Shown here in pieces: positions 10,188-18,624 of a stretch of DNA of 64,000 nucleotides. Source of the DNA: Nocardia sp. CY41. Its GTDB lineage: Bacteria > Actinomycetota > Actinomycetes > Mycobacteriales > Mycobacteriaceae. Location of the stretch: NCBI RefSeq assembly GCF_009829325.1, contig NZ_VUOS01000027.1:62001-126000 (forward strand), in the 5' to 3' direction. The notes beneath the pieces were generated by a model that saw only the letters and a list, made by a program, of their open reading frames with translations, ran no database searches and had not been told where the DNA came from. The first letter of the stretch is position 1. Every line of letters begins with the position of its first letter. Made by a program: the position numbers and the translations under genes.

Positions 10188-11939
10188 ATGTACGACACGA
10201 TCATCGCGAACGGCCGCTGGTTCGACGGCACCGGCGCGCCGTCCGCGATCCGCCACCTCGGCATCCACGACGGGCGGATCAAGACCATCTCGGCGGAGCC
10301 CATCGACGACCCCGCCTGTCCGAATGTCGTGGACGCCACCGGGAAGTGGGTGATCCCGGGCATGCTCGACATCCACACCCATTACGACGTGGAAGTGCTC
10401 CAGCATCCGGCGCTGACCGAATCGGTCCGCCACGGCATCACCACGGTGCTGCTCGGCTCGTGCTCGTTGTCCACCGTGCACGTCGACGCCTCGGACGCGG
10501 GCGACCTGTTCGCGCGGGTCGAGGCGATCCCGCGCAAGCATGTCGTCGCGGCGGTCGGCGAGCACAAGACCTGGCGCTCGGCGCACGAGTACGCGGACGC
10601 GCTGGAGCGACTGCCGTTGGGCCCGAACGTCGCCGCGTTCATCGGGCACTCCGATATCCGCGCCGCCGAAATGGGCTTGGACCGCGCGACGCGCAAGGAT
10701 GTCCGCCCCGCTGCCGCCGAACTGGCCGGGATGGAAGCAAAACTGACCGAGGCGCTGGACGCGGGGTTCGTCGGCATGTCCTCCCAACAGCTGTTGTTCG
10801 ACAAACTGGACGGCGAAGCGTGCCGCTCCCGGACGCTGCCGTCGACCTACGCGACTGCCCGGGAACGGCACCGGCTCAATGCCGTGCTGCGCCGGCGCGG
10901 CGGAGCGTTGCAGGGCGGACCCGACGTATCCCGGCCGCACAGCCTGATCACGATGGCGGCAAGCAGCCTCGGCCTGTTCCGCAGACCGCTGAAGGTCAGT
11001 CTGCTCTCGGCCGCCGACATCAAAGCGATTCCCGGTGTGGTGCATGTGTTCCCGCTGATCGCGCGGGTGCTGAACGCGCTGGGCGCCGATTTCCGCTGGC
11101 AGCATCTTCCGGTGCCCTTCGAGGTCTACGCCGACGGCATCGATCTCGTGGTGTTCGAGGAGTTCGGGTCCGGCGCCGAGGCGCTGCACCTGGCCGATCA
11201 GGTGGACCGACGCCGGGAACTGCTGAGCGACGAACGTTATCGCCGCCGCTTCCGCGCGGACTACGACAAGAAATTCGGTCCACGGGTCTGGCACCGCGAC
11301 TTCTTCGACGCGCAGATCGTCGAATGCCCCGACCCGGCGGTCATCGGCAAGACCTTCGGCCAAGTGGGCCTGGACCGCGGCGGCGCGCATCCGGTGGATG
11401 CCTTCCTCGATCTCGTGGTGGAGCACGGCAACAAGGTCCGGTGGCGGACAACGATTTCCAATCATCGACCGGCGGTCCTCGATCGGCTCGCCGCCGACCC
11501 CGGCGTGCAGCTCGGCTTCTCCGACGCGGGAGCGCATCTGCGCAACATGGCGTTCTACAACTTCGGGCTCCGCTTCTTGCGCCGGGTACGCGACGCCGCG
11601 GATGCCGGTCGTCCGATCCTCTCGGTGGAACAGGCGGTACACCGGCTCACCGGCGAACTCGCGGACTGGTACGGCCTGGACGCCGGGCATCTGCGGGTGG
11701 GCGACCGAGCCGATGCCGTAGTCCTGGATCCGGCCCGCCTGGACGACTCGCTCGACGCGTATCACGAATTTCCGCTCGCCCCGTTCGACAACCTGCCGCG
11801 CATGGTGAATCGCAACGACGAGGCGGTCACCGCGGTGTTCGTCGGCGGGGTGCCGGTCTTCGGCGACGGCGCTCCCGCCCCGGCGCTCGGCGCCCGCCGG
11901 ACCGGCCGGTTCCTTCGCGCGGCGACCGCGGTCCGCTGA
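10188..11939 (+). CDS. Amidohydrolase of the N-acyl-D-amino-acid deacylase family
   Basis: A metal-dependent hydrolase of 583 residues. It starts with the D-aminoacylase-type sequence DTIIANGRWFDGTG and has the metal-binding HxH in MLDIHTHYD near residue 64. A later SDAGAHLRNM segment fits the usual catalytic Asp/His region. The family removes acyl groups from D-amino acids or hydrolyses related amides. It is longer than bacterial D-aminoacylases (about 480-530), because of an insertion around residues 210-330. It is last in the tight part of the TetR-controlled operon; its role beside the oxidation genes is not obvious. Confidence 0.85.
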   Translation: MYDTIIANGRWFDGTGAPSAIRHLGIHDGRIKTISAEPIDDPACPNVVDATGKWVIPGMLDIHTHYDVEVLQHPALTESVRHGITTVLLGSCSLSTVHVDASDAGDLFARVEAIPRKHVVAAVGEHKTWRSAHEYADALERLPLGPNVAAFIGHSDIRAAEMGLDRATRKDVRPAAAELAGMEAKLTEALDAGFVGMSSQQLLFDKLDGEACRSRTLPSTYATARERHRLNAVLRRRGGALQGGPDVSRPHSLITMAASSLGLFRRPLKVSLLSAADIKAIPGVVHVFPLIARVLNALGADFRWQHLPVPFEVYADGIDLVVFEEFGSGAEALHLADQVDRRRELLSDERYRRRFRADYDKKFGPRVWHRDFFDAQIVECPDPAVIGKTFGQVGLDRGGAHPVDAFLDLVVEHGNKVRWRTTISNHRPAVLDRLAADPGVQLGFSDAGAHLRNMAFYNFGLRFLRRVRDAADAGRPILSVEQAVHRLTGELADWYGLDAGHLRVGDRADAVVLDPARLDDSLDAYHEFPLAPFDNLPRMVNRNDEAVTAVFVGGVPVFGDGAPAPALGARRTGRFLRAATAVR

Positions 11940-12024
11940 TCCGATCGGCCCTGCCCGGACGAAACAGCCACGTAGAATCGCGGAATGTCGTCGGCTCGCT
12001 CGCCGACGGTGCGTAGGAGTCGGC

Positions 12025-12879
12025 GTGGACGTTTTCGAACATCAGGGCAGGGCCGTGGTCTTCGACCGGACCGGCAGCGGTTCCCCGGTCGTGTTCCTGC
12101 ACAATGCCGGCACGCAACGCCGCATCTGGGACGACCAGGTCGCCGCGTTACGGAACGACCACGAGGTCTTCGCGCTCGATCTCCCCGGCTACGGGCAATC
12201 CGACCAGCCCGCCACGGGCTACCGCCTCATCGATTACGTCGACATGCTCACCGCGTTCCTCGACGCCCACCGCCTCACCGACGTGGTGCTGATCGGCAAC
12301 TGCCTCGGCAGCGCCACCTCGCTGAGCTACGCCATGAGCCACGCGCAGCGGGTGCGCGCGCTCGTGCTGCTCAATCCGCTCACCTTGGACACCGTCAGCT
12401 CCGGACAGTCCGCGGGGCTGGCCTGGCTGGACGCGCGGCTGCCGCTGGCGCCACTGGCCCGCCGGATCACGCTGCCGAGCGCGGTCGTCTCGCTGATCGT
12501 CGGCAATCAGCTCGGCCCCCGCGGACGGGCCCGCAACAACCAGCACGAGCCGCGCGTGCGGGCGCACTGGACCGATCGGGGCAGGCTGCTGGCCTTGCAC
12601 GGCCTGGTGCAAGATTTCCCGTCCTACCGCACGCTGGACACGTTCGATCCGCCCGAAGGATTCCCGCCGATCTGCACCATCTGGGGGCGGCGCAACCGCA
12701 TCCTGTCGGCGAAGGCGGGCCGCCGGCTCAACCGCAGGCTGCGCCCGCACACCTCGGCGGAACTCCCGGACTGCGGTCATCTTCCGATGGTGGAGGCCCC
12801 GCAGCAGGTCACGTCGATCATCATCGACTTTCTCGCCGCCGCGGACATGCTCGTAACGAAGCAGTCCGGCGGCCACTGA
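12025..12879 (+). CDS. Alpha/beta hydrolase with Cys in place of the nucleophilic Ser
   Basis: A 284-residue alpha/beta-hydrolase-fold protein: oxyanion region FLHNAGTQRRIW, strand-turn VFALDLPGYGQSD and the C-terminal His motif DCGHLPM (His252). The nucleophile elbow reads GNCLGS, so the usual Ser is Cys93. The loop that normally holds the acid reads WGRRNR, with Asn224 where Asp is common. A Cys nucleophile is known in dienelactone hydrolases. Start is GTG with a GTAGGAGT ribosome site. It lies 85 bases after the amidohydrolase and may be co-transcribed or separate. Confidence 0.85.
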   Translation: MDVFEHQGRAVVFDRTGSGSPVVFLHNAGTQRRIWDDQVAALRNDHEVFALDLPGYGQSDQPATGYRLIDYVDMLTAFLDAHRLTDVVLIGNCLGSATSLSYAMSHAQRVRALVLLNPLTLDTVSSGQSAGLAWLDARLPLAPLARRITLPSAVVSLIVGNQLGPRGRARNNQHEPRVRAHWTDRGRLLALHGLVQDFPSYRTLDTFDPPEGFPPICTIWGRRNRILSAKAGRRLNRRLRPHTSAELPDCGHLPMVEAPQQVTSIIIDFLAAADMLVTKQSGGH

Positions 12880-12886
12880 ACCGCGC

Positions 12887-13171
12887 TCACAGCGGAGCCG
12901 CGGTCGGGCAGAGCTCGGCGAAACTCGCCGAGTGCGCGCCGCAGCCGGTGCATTCGAACACCACGCCGATATCGAGCATCCAGTGGATGCGGGTATGGCA
13001 GGTTTCGCACAGGAAATCCACGCCCGCCGGGTAGCAGCAGGATCGTTTACGGATGAACCATTCCGCACGATGACGGCAGGGCACGGAATCGAAGCGGAAC
13101 GTGCAGGTCGGCGCGGCGGGCAACTCGGCGACGACGGCATCGAAAGCCGTTGTGGCCGTACGGGTGTTCAC
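12887..13171 (-). CDS. Small Cys/His-rich zinc-ribbon-like protein
   Basis: A 94-residue protein with eleven Cys and four His residues, including CRH, SCC, CETCHTRIH and CTGCGAH. The pairs of CxxC suggest one or two zinc sites. No signal peptide or membrane segment is seen. The GTG start at 13171 has a GGAAGGT ribosome site. It is convergent with the alpha/beta hydrolase, with 7 bases between stops. I do not recognise a named family; nucleic-acid or protein binding is possible but unproven. Confidence 0.75.
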   Translation of the reverse strand: MNTRTATTAFDAVVAELPAAPTCTFRFDSVPCRHRAEWFIRKRSCCYPAGVDFLCETCHTRIHWMLDIGVVFECTGCGAHSASFAELCPTAAPL

Positions 13172-13374
13172 AGCAGATACCTTCCGGCGGGGCAGGGTGG
13201 GAGGCGAGAGCGCAGGCCGGTTTGGGGGCCGCGGCGCCTTTCCCCCTGGATCGATCTTTCTCGATTAGCTGTTACCCGGATGAGGTGGCCTTCACACGGC
13301 GGCGGACCGGCTTGTTTGGTCACGAATCGCGCGGGAATCCGAAACATGACGACATCAAGGGAAGGGGTTCTGTC

Positions 13375-14406
13375 ATGTTGTTGCGCCGACTCGCCCGGCC
13401 ACTACTGGCCACCGCGTTCGTGGTAGACGGGGTCGATACGCTGCGGCGCCCGGACGAGCGGGTCAAGGCCGCGAACGCACTGCTGGAACGGGGGCATCGG
13501 CAGCTCCCCGAAGAAATCGCCACGAAGTTGCCGTCGAATCCCACGACCGTCGTGCAGGTCAATGCCCTCGCCCAGGTGAGCGGCGGCGTCCTGCTGGCCC
13601 TGGGTAAGGCGCCGCGCTTGGCCGCCCTGGTGCTCGCGGCGACCGTCGTGCCCGCGGCCGTCACCGAGCAGGACTTCTGGAACGAGCAGGACCCCGCCCG
13701 CAAGTCGGCGAAGCGGAACGCGTTCCTCAAGGATCTCGGGCTGCTCGGCGGCCTGATGATCGCCGCGGCCGACACCGAGGGCAAGCCGTCGCTGGGCTGG
13801 CGCGGCCGCCGGGCCGCACGCGACGCCGCCGCCGCGGTCACCGCCGCGCTGCCGTTCGGCGCCGCCTCGGACACCAATACCGGCGCGGCGTTGCGCAAGC
13901 ACGCGCACGAGGCCGCCGAGCGAGCGCGGGCGCTCGGAGCGGTGGCCGCGAGCAAGGGCTCCGAGCTCGCCGAATCGGCCCAGCGTCACGGGCCGGGATG
14001 GGCCGAGGCAGCCAAGGAACACGGCGGCGACCTCGCCGAGACCGCCAAGGCACACGGGTCGGAGTGGGCGGAGCTCGCCAAGGAACGCGGCAGCGACTGG
14101 GCCGAGATCGCGAAGGAACGCGGCACCGACTGGGCGGAGATCGCGAAGGAACGCGGCGCGGAGTGGGCCGAGATCGCCAAAGAGCGCGGCACCGAATGGG
14201 CGGAGATCGCCAAAGAACGAGGTGTCCATCTCGCGGATCTGGCCAAGCAGCGCGGGACAGAGTGGGCGGAGCTCGCCAAAGAGCGCGGACCGGAGATCGC
14301 CGACGCCGCGCGGGAACGCGGCGCACACACCGCGCAGCTGGCCCGCGAGCGTGGAGCACAAACGGCGCACGCGGCCCGCGAGGCGATCGAGTCGCGTCGC
14401 CACTGA
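13375..14406 (+). CDS. DoxX-family membrane protein with thirteen 11-residue repeats
   Basis: A 343-residue protein. The first half (about 1-150) is DoxX-like, with several membrane helices (LARPLLATAFVVDGVDTLR, VSGGVLLALGKAPRLAALVL, LGLLGGLMIAAADTEG). The second half is a run of about thirteen 11-residue repeats from about residue 197, consensus GTEWAEIAKER. An 11-residue period gives a long, charged amphipathic helix on one face of which Trp, Ile/Leu and Ala recur. Such helices lie on membranes or form right-handed coiled coils. The ATG at 13375 has a GGAAGGGG ribosome site. The repeat tail is not part of ordinary DoxX proteins. Confidence 0.85.
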   Translation: MLLRRLARPLLATAFVVDGVDTLRRPDERVKAANALLERGHRQLPEEIATKLPSNPTTVVQVNALAQVSGGVLLALGKAPRLAALVLAATVVPAAVTEQDFWNEQDPARKSAKRNAFLKDLGLLGGLMIAAADTEGKPSLGWRGRRAARDAAAAVTAALPFGAASDTNTGAALRKHAHEAAERARALGAVAASKGSELAESAQRHGPGWAEAAKEHGGDLAETAKAHGSEWAELAKERGSDWAEIAKERGTDWAEIAKERGAEWAEIAKERGTEWAEIAKERGVHLADLAKQRGTEWAELAKERGPEIADAARERGAHTAQLARERGAQTAHAAREAIESRRH

Positions 14407-14448
14407 CCCTCCGGCCGCCGCCTCGCTCCGGCCCGGTGGCGGACTCGG

Positions 14449-14481
14449 ACGCTACGGCGGTCCGTCGGGCCGCCGTAGCGT
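14449..14481 (+). terminator. Hairpin downstream of the DoxX gene
   Basis: A perfect 12-bp stem (ACGCTACGGCGG with its complement) and a 9-base loop, 43 bases after the DoxX stop. No T-run follows, as is usual in high-GC actinomycetes. Confidence 0.6.
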
Positions 14482-14701
14482 TCTGTCGGGACACCGACAT
14501 GCGGCGGTCGATCCGACGGTTCGCGGCACCGGTCGCCACCGGACGCCTGCGCAGCGTTCTGCCCCGCTGAGGTGCTCCTCTCCGCTCACGGTCCGCGAAC
14601 CCTTCCGCGCGCCGGATACCGGGCCGGACAGTGGCGCTGAACTCCTGCGTCCTCCGTATCGCCGGTTCCCTGGCACGGCAGGTCGGTCGACGCACCCCCG
14701 G

Positions 14702-15091
14702 TCAGGCGGTCTCGTCGTAGCCGGGTCCCAGGACCACGAGGGCGGCGTCGAGCGAGGCCACCCGTTGGAATCGGTCGGCGAGGCCGGTGACGTCTATGGC
14801 GCGGTCCACCGGGCGCACGGTGGTGATCAACATCATCCGGCGGCGTGCGCGGGTGGCTTCGGTCTGCGCCTCGACCAGTACGCTCAGCCCCGCCGCGGCG
14901 AGGAAGGTGACCGGGGACAGGTCGAGCACGAGCGTGGCCGCGCGGCGCAGGTGGGCGCACGATAGTTCGGCACGGAAGCGGGGGGCGGTCGCGACATCGA
15001 TATCGCCCGCGACCATCAGCATGGTGACGTCGCGTCGCGGGCGGCACACCGAAAACTGCAGCGGGACAGCCCATTCGGCGTGACGTGACAT
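14702..15091 (-). CDS. STAS-domain anti-sigma-factor antagonist-like protein
   Basis: A 129-residue single-domain STAS protein. The core reads TMLMVAGDIDVATAPRFRAEL ... LVLDLSPVTFLAAAGLSVLVEA. This is the classical fold in which a phosphorylatable Ser usually follows the VTFL strand (DxSxVxFLDSxG). Here that position is Ala-Ala (FLAAAGLS), so the canonical phosphorylation Ser is missing and Ser in GLS follows later. It would bind an anti-sigma factor without normal phospho-control, or sense another signal. ATG at 15091 has an AGGAGT ribosome site. No anti-sigma or sigma gene is next to it. Confidence 0.85.
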   Translation of the reverse strand: MSRHAEWAVPLQFSVCRPRRDVTMLMVAGDIDVATAPRFRAELSCAHLRRAATLVLDLSPVTFLAAAGLSVLVEAQTEATRARRRMMLITTVRPVDRAIDVTGLADRFQRVASLDAALVVLGPGYDETA

Positions 15092-15217
15092 GCGCTGACT
15101 CCTGGCCGGCAGCTGGCAGTGCACAGACGTGGTGCTTCCAGTGAAGCACGGTGCCGCAGGTCTGTACAGCCGCCGACCGCGTTCGGGCACCGCGCTTTAC
15201 GGCCGAGACGCCCGGCT

Positions 15218-16048
15218 CTAGGACGTACTGGCGCTTCCGCCGCAGGAGATGGTGACAGCCTCCCCGTTGAAATGGCGGCCGTGCTCGGATACCAGCAACA
15301 ACACCGCCTCGGCCACCTCGGCGGGCTGGATCAGATCGCCGTTCGGCGGGCCGGATTCGATGATCGCCATCCAGTCCTCCTTGGTCGGATTCTCCTTGTC
15401 CGGCACCATGAGCCGCCAAGTCGCCGGATTCTGGATCATGTCGGTGTCCACGCCGGACGGCAGCAGGGCGTTCACGGTGATGCCGTACTCGGCCACCTCC
15501 AGCGACAGCGACTTCACCAAGCCGAGCACGCCCCATTTGCTCGCGGCGTAATGCGCCGCGTTGCGCACGCCCATCTTCGCCACGATGGACGAGGTGGCCA
15601 CCACACGACCCCAGCGCCGTTCGATCATGTGCGGCACGACCGCGCGAAAACTGTGGAAGACGCCGGTCAGGTTGGTGTCGATCATGTCCCGCCACAGCTG
15701 CTCGCCCATCTCGGCGACGGGCGAGTTGGACGCGATGCCCGCGTTGGCGACGAGGATGTCGATGCGGTCGAACTCCTCGAGCGCGCGCTCGGCGACCGCC
15801 CGCATCTGGTCCAGGCTGCGCACGTCGGCCTGGACGGCGACGCAGCGGCGGCCGGTCCGCTCGACCAGGTCGGCGGTCTCGGCCAGGTCGTCGGGAGTGC
15901 TCAGCTCGTAGGGAAGGCCGGGCAAGGGTGCGGCGATATCGCACACCACGATGTCCGCACCCGCGTTCGCCAGCGCCACGGCATGCGCACGCCCCTGTCC
16001 GCGGGCGCCCCCGGTGATCACGGCTACCCGGTTGTCGAGGTTTCCCAT
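15218..16048 (-). CDS. Mycofactocin-coupled SDR oxidoreductase
   Basis: A 276-residue short-chain dehydrogenase with TGGARGQGRAHAVALANAG as nucleotide-binding motif and catalytic Ser/Tyr/Lys in ATSSIVA and YAASK. Between the second strand and the next helix it has the extra segment PYELSTPDDLAETADLVE. That insertion marks the mycofactocin-dependent SDR subfamily, whose NAD is bound too tightly to exchange and is reoxidised by mycofactocin. Substrate unknown. No mycofactocin synthesis genes are in the window. Confidence 0.88.
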   Translation of the reverse strand: MGNLDNRVAVITGGARGQGRAHAVALANAGADIVVCDIAAPLPGLPYELSTPDDLAETADLVERTGRRCVAVQADVRSLDQMRAVAERALEEFDRIDILVANAGIASNSPVAEMGEQLWRDMIDTNLTGVFHSFRAVVPHMIERRWGRVVATSSIVAKMGVRNAAHYAASKWGVLGLVKSLSLEVAEYGITVNALLPSGVDTDMIQNPATWRLMVPDKENPTKEDWMAIIESGPPNGDLIQPAEVAEAVLLLVSEHGRHFNGEAVTISCGGSASTS

Positions 16049-16479
16049 GACTGGCCTCTCCTCGGTCGCTGCTCCGGCCGCCACCCATCGTGTCATGCGC
16101 GGCCGAGCTGAGCTCGCGTTTTTCTGCCGGACCTGGCGGTCGGGGCGATTTCCCAGAGCTGGGGACGGACCAGCGGTGCTGCCTTCCCGGCGCGCACGGC
16201 GGTGGGCCACGCGGCGCGGACTCGACCGGCGCCGACGGGGCGTTTTGCCGAATTCCACAGGGACAGTGGAACAATGAGTGCGGTCTCGGCGGCGGATCGG
16301 GCACGGACACGGCACGGACGAACCGACCCGACTGCGGCACGGAGGCCACCTGTAACCATTCCGACCCGGTCCAGCGACCAATTATGCGCGATGTACGCTG
16401 CGCCCCGGAACGATTCTGCCCGTGCCCACGCGTCGTTCCGGGTGCGGACGGCGCATCGACAATGGTTTCTGGGGGCCCG
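16049..16479. other. Intergenic stretch without a recognisable gene
   Basis: About 430 bases between divergent genes. Open frames exist on both strands but none has a family match or good start. It should contain the promoters of the SDR and of the small rightward gene; I see no strong repeat or hairpin. Confidence 0.45.
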
Positions 16480-16707
16480 ATGACCGATTGTGAGTACCTT
16501 CCCGTGAATCTCGACCGACAGCTCGACGCCGAACCGACCGAGCACGACAGCACCGTGGCCGACCGGCTCACCAGCCCGCGGCTGCGCAGGCTGCTACACA
16601 CGGCCATCGGCCTCTCCGAGGATTCCGTCGATCTGCTGACGACCATGACCACGCGCCTGCGCGCCGCCGAGGGCATGATCCTGCGCGACCCGCTCGACGA
16701 CTGCTGA
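16480..16707 (+). CDS. Small helical protein of unknown function
   Basis: A 75-residue acidic protein (MTDCEYLPVNLDRQLDAEP...) with a predicted helical C-terminal half (RLRRLLHTAIGLSEDSVDLL). An in-frame ATG at 16462 is an alternative start; the one at 16480 was chosen for the GGGGG just upstream. No family recognised. Confidence 0.5.
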   Translation: MTDCEYLPVNLDRQLDAEPTEHDSTVADRLTSPRLRRLLHTAIGLSEDSVDLLTTMTTRLRAAEGMILRDPLDDC

Positions 16708-16817
16708 CCCGCGCGCGGCCGGGTAGGGGCCGCGCGCGACGAGCACCGACTCCTGGACGGTTGCCGGATCGGCAACGATATTTGCCGATTCGGCCGAGTC
16801 GATGGAGGGTGGGACAC

Positions 16818-17474
16818 ATGAGCGCCACACACCATCACGCCGACCGGACGACGCCCACGACGGTCGAATACTGGGAGTCCTTCTACCAGGAGCGCGAGCA
16901 GGTCTGGTCGGGGCGGCCGAACTTCCTGCTGGTGCGCGAGATCGACGCGGTCGCCCCGGGCCGGGCGCTGGACCTGGGCTGCGCCGAGGGCGCCGACGCG
17001 ATCTGGCTGGCCGAGCGCGGCTGGCAGGTCACCGCGGTGGACGTCTCGGAGACGGCCCTGGCTCGCGCCAGGGCGAACGCCGCACGACAGGAATTTCCCG
17101 GCGCAATCGATTGGCAGCGGCACGATCTCGATCACACCTTCCCGGCCGGACGGTTCGACCTCGTCTCGGCGCAGTATCTGCACTCGCCGCTCGCGCAGAA
17201 CGGCGAACGGACGCGGATCCTGCGCCGGGCCGCCGAGGCGGTGGCCCCCGGCGGGCTGTTGCTGATCGTCGGGCATGCGGAATGGCCGGCCTGGGTCGCG
17301 GAACCGCCCGCCGACGTGCACTTTCCGACCACCGCACAGGTACGTGCCGACCTCGCGCTCGACCCGGCCGAATGGCGGGTGGAAGTCGAGGAGGTCGTCG
17401 AGCGCGAGCACCCGAGCCCCGAAGGACAACCGAGCACGCGAAAAGACAACATCCTACGAATTCGCCGGGACTGA
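16818..17474 (+). CDS. Class I SAM-dependent methyltransferase
   Basis: A 218-residue methyltransferase. Motif I is ALDLGCAEGADAIWLAERGW, followed by the acidic loop VTAVDVSETAL that binds the ribose of SAM. The closest pattern is the TehB/thiopurine-type family (short N-terminal helix ending WESFYQER). It lies 200 bases upstream of the SARP gene and could be a tailoring enzyme of the polyketide cluster or an unrelated detoxification enzyme. The ATG at 16818 was chosen over an earlier in-frame ATG (16761) because it follows GGAGGGTGGG. Confidence 0.83.
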   Translation: MSATHHHADRTTPTTVEYWESFYQEREQVWSGRPNFLLVREIDAVAPGRALDLGCAEGADAIWLAERGWQVTAVDVSETALARARANAARQEFPGAIDWQRHDLDHTFPAGRFDLVSAQYLHSPLAQNGERTRILRRAAEAVAPGGLLLIVGHAEWPAWVAEPPADVHFPTTAQVRADLALDPAEWRVEVEEVVEREHPSPEGQPSTRKDNILRIRRD

Positions 17475-17671
17475 TCGGGCGCAAATAACGGGCGAATCTC
17501 CTTGCGCTGGAGGAGAATTCGAATAACCACCGCATGGAATTAACTCCGATATTACTCAGGATTCATGGCGGCGATACCGATTTCTCGCTACTGTGGACGG
17601 TGCCTACAACGCGGTGGGAATCGAGAATCTCACGTCGGTCGGGGGGATCGTCGCCCGTAGGAGAGCTCCCA

Positions 17672-18541
17672 GTGAAGTATCCAGTTTGCGCTCGCGTATT
17701 AGGTCCGTTGACGCTTGCTCTGAACAATCACAACGCGACGCCGACTGCACAGAAGCAGCGGCAGTTGCTGGCATTACTGCTGGTCCGGCACGACACCGTT
17801 GTTCCGGTAACGACCCTCATCGAAGAACTGTGGAACGACGATCCGCCGCGCAGCGCGGTTACCGTCGTGCAGACCTATGTACTCGGAATTCGCAAGAAGA
17901 TAGCGGAGCGACTCGGGGTGGAGCAGGCCGAGGTGGCCGAACGCTTTCTGCGCACGCGCAGCAAGGGCTATTCCTTCGACGTCAAGGACTGCGTGTTCGA
18001 TCTCCGCGATTACCGGTCCATGTCCGAGGCCGCCCGGTGCGCCGCCAAGACCGGCGACGACCAGCGGGCGGTGGATCTGTTCAGCGCCGCGGAGGCGCTG
18101 TGGAGCGGTCCGGCGCTGGTCGACGTGGAGGGCGGCATTCCGCTCGCCGCCGAGATCTCGCATCTGGATCACCTGCGGCTGACCAACATCGAACTGCGTG
18201 TCGAGGCGGAGTTGCGGCTGGGCAGGCACCGCGAGGTGTGTCCCGATCTCGCGCGGCTGACCATGCAGCACCCGCTGCACGAGCGGCTGCAGGCGTACTA
18301 CATGTTCGCCTTGTGCCGGTCGGGCCAGCGCGCTCGCGCCTTGACCTCCTACCAGCGGTTCAGCAAGTCCATGCAGGCCGAACTGGGGCTCGACCCGTGC
18401 CAGAAGCTGCAGAAACTGCACCGGGACATCCTGGCCGCCTCCGACGTCTCGGTGAGCGCGATGCTCAACAGCCGCCACGCCGGTTACCTGATCGGGTGGC
18501 ACTCGCCCGAATTCAGCGCGGCGGCCGCCGAGCCCGCCTGA
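17672..18541 (+). CDS. SARP-family transcriptional activator
   Basis: A 289-residue pathway activator of the AfsR/SARP type. Residues about 5-95 form an OmpR-like winged helix (LGPLTLALNNHNATPTAQKQ ... RTRSKGYSF), and about 105-250 a bacterial transcriptional activation domain (CVFDLRDYRSM ... HPLHERLQAYYMFAL ... LGLDPCQKLQKLHRDIL). SARPs bind 11-bp-spaced heptads upstream of antibiotic genes; such heptads are present before the ketosynthase gene (21759-21800). The GTG start at 17672 has the ribosome site GTAGGAGAG; the longer frame upstream lies in AT-richer DNA. Confidence 0.92.
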   Translation: MKYPVCARVLGPLTLALNNHNATPTAQKQRQLLALLLVRHDTVVPVTTLIEELWNDDPPRSAVTVVQTYVLGIRKKIAERLGVEQAEVAERFLRTRSKGYSFDVKDCVFDLRDYRSMSEAARCAAKTGDDQRAVDLFSAAEALWSGPALVDVEGGIPLAAEISHLDHLRLTNIELRVEAELRLGRHREVCPDLARLTMQHPLHERLQAYYMFALCRSGQRARALTSYQRFSKSMQAELGLDPCQKLQKLHRDILAASDVSVSAMLNSRHAGYLIGWHSPEFSAAAAEPA

Positions 18542-18624
18542 CGCGGCCGTGACGTCGCCCGGCCTCCCACCGCGCGGGGCGGCCGGGCGCACGTGCGGCG
18601 TGCTCACCTGCGCGTACGGCGTGC

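Noticed and set aside
14586..17429. A 947-codon minus-strand frame
   Set aside because: It runs antisense or out of frame through the STAS, SDR and methyltransferase genes and has no family match; typical high-GC shadow.
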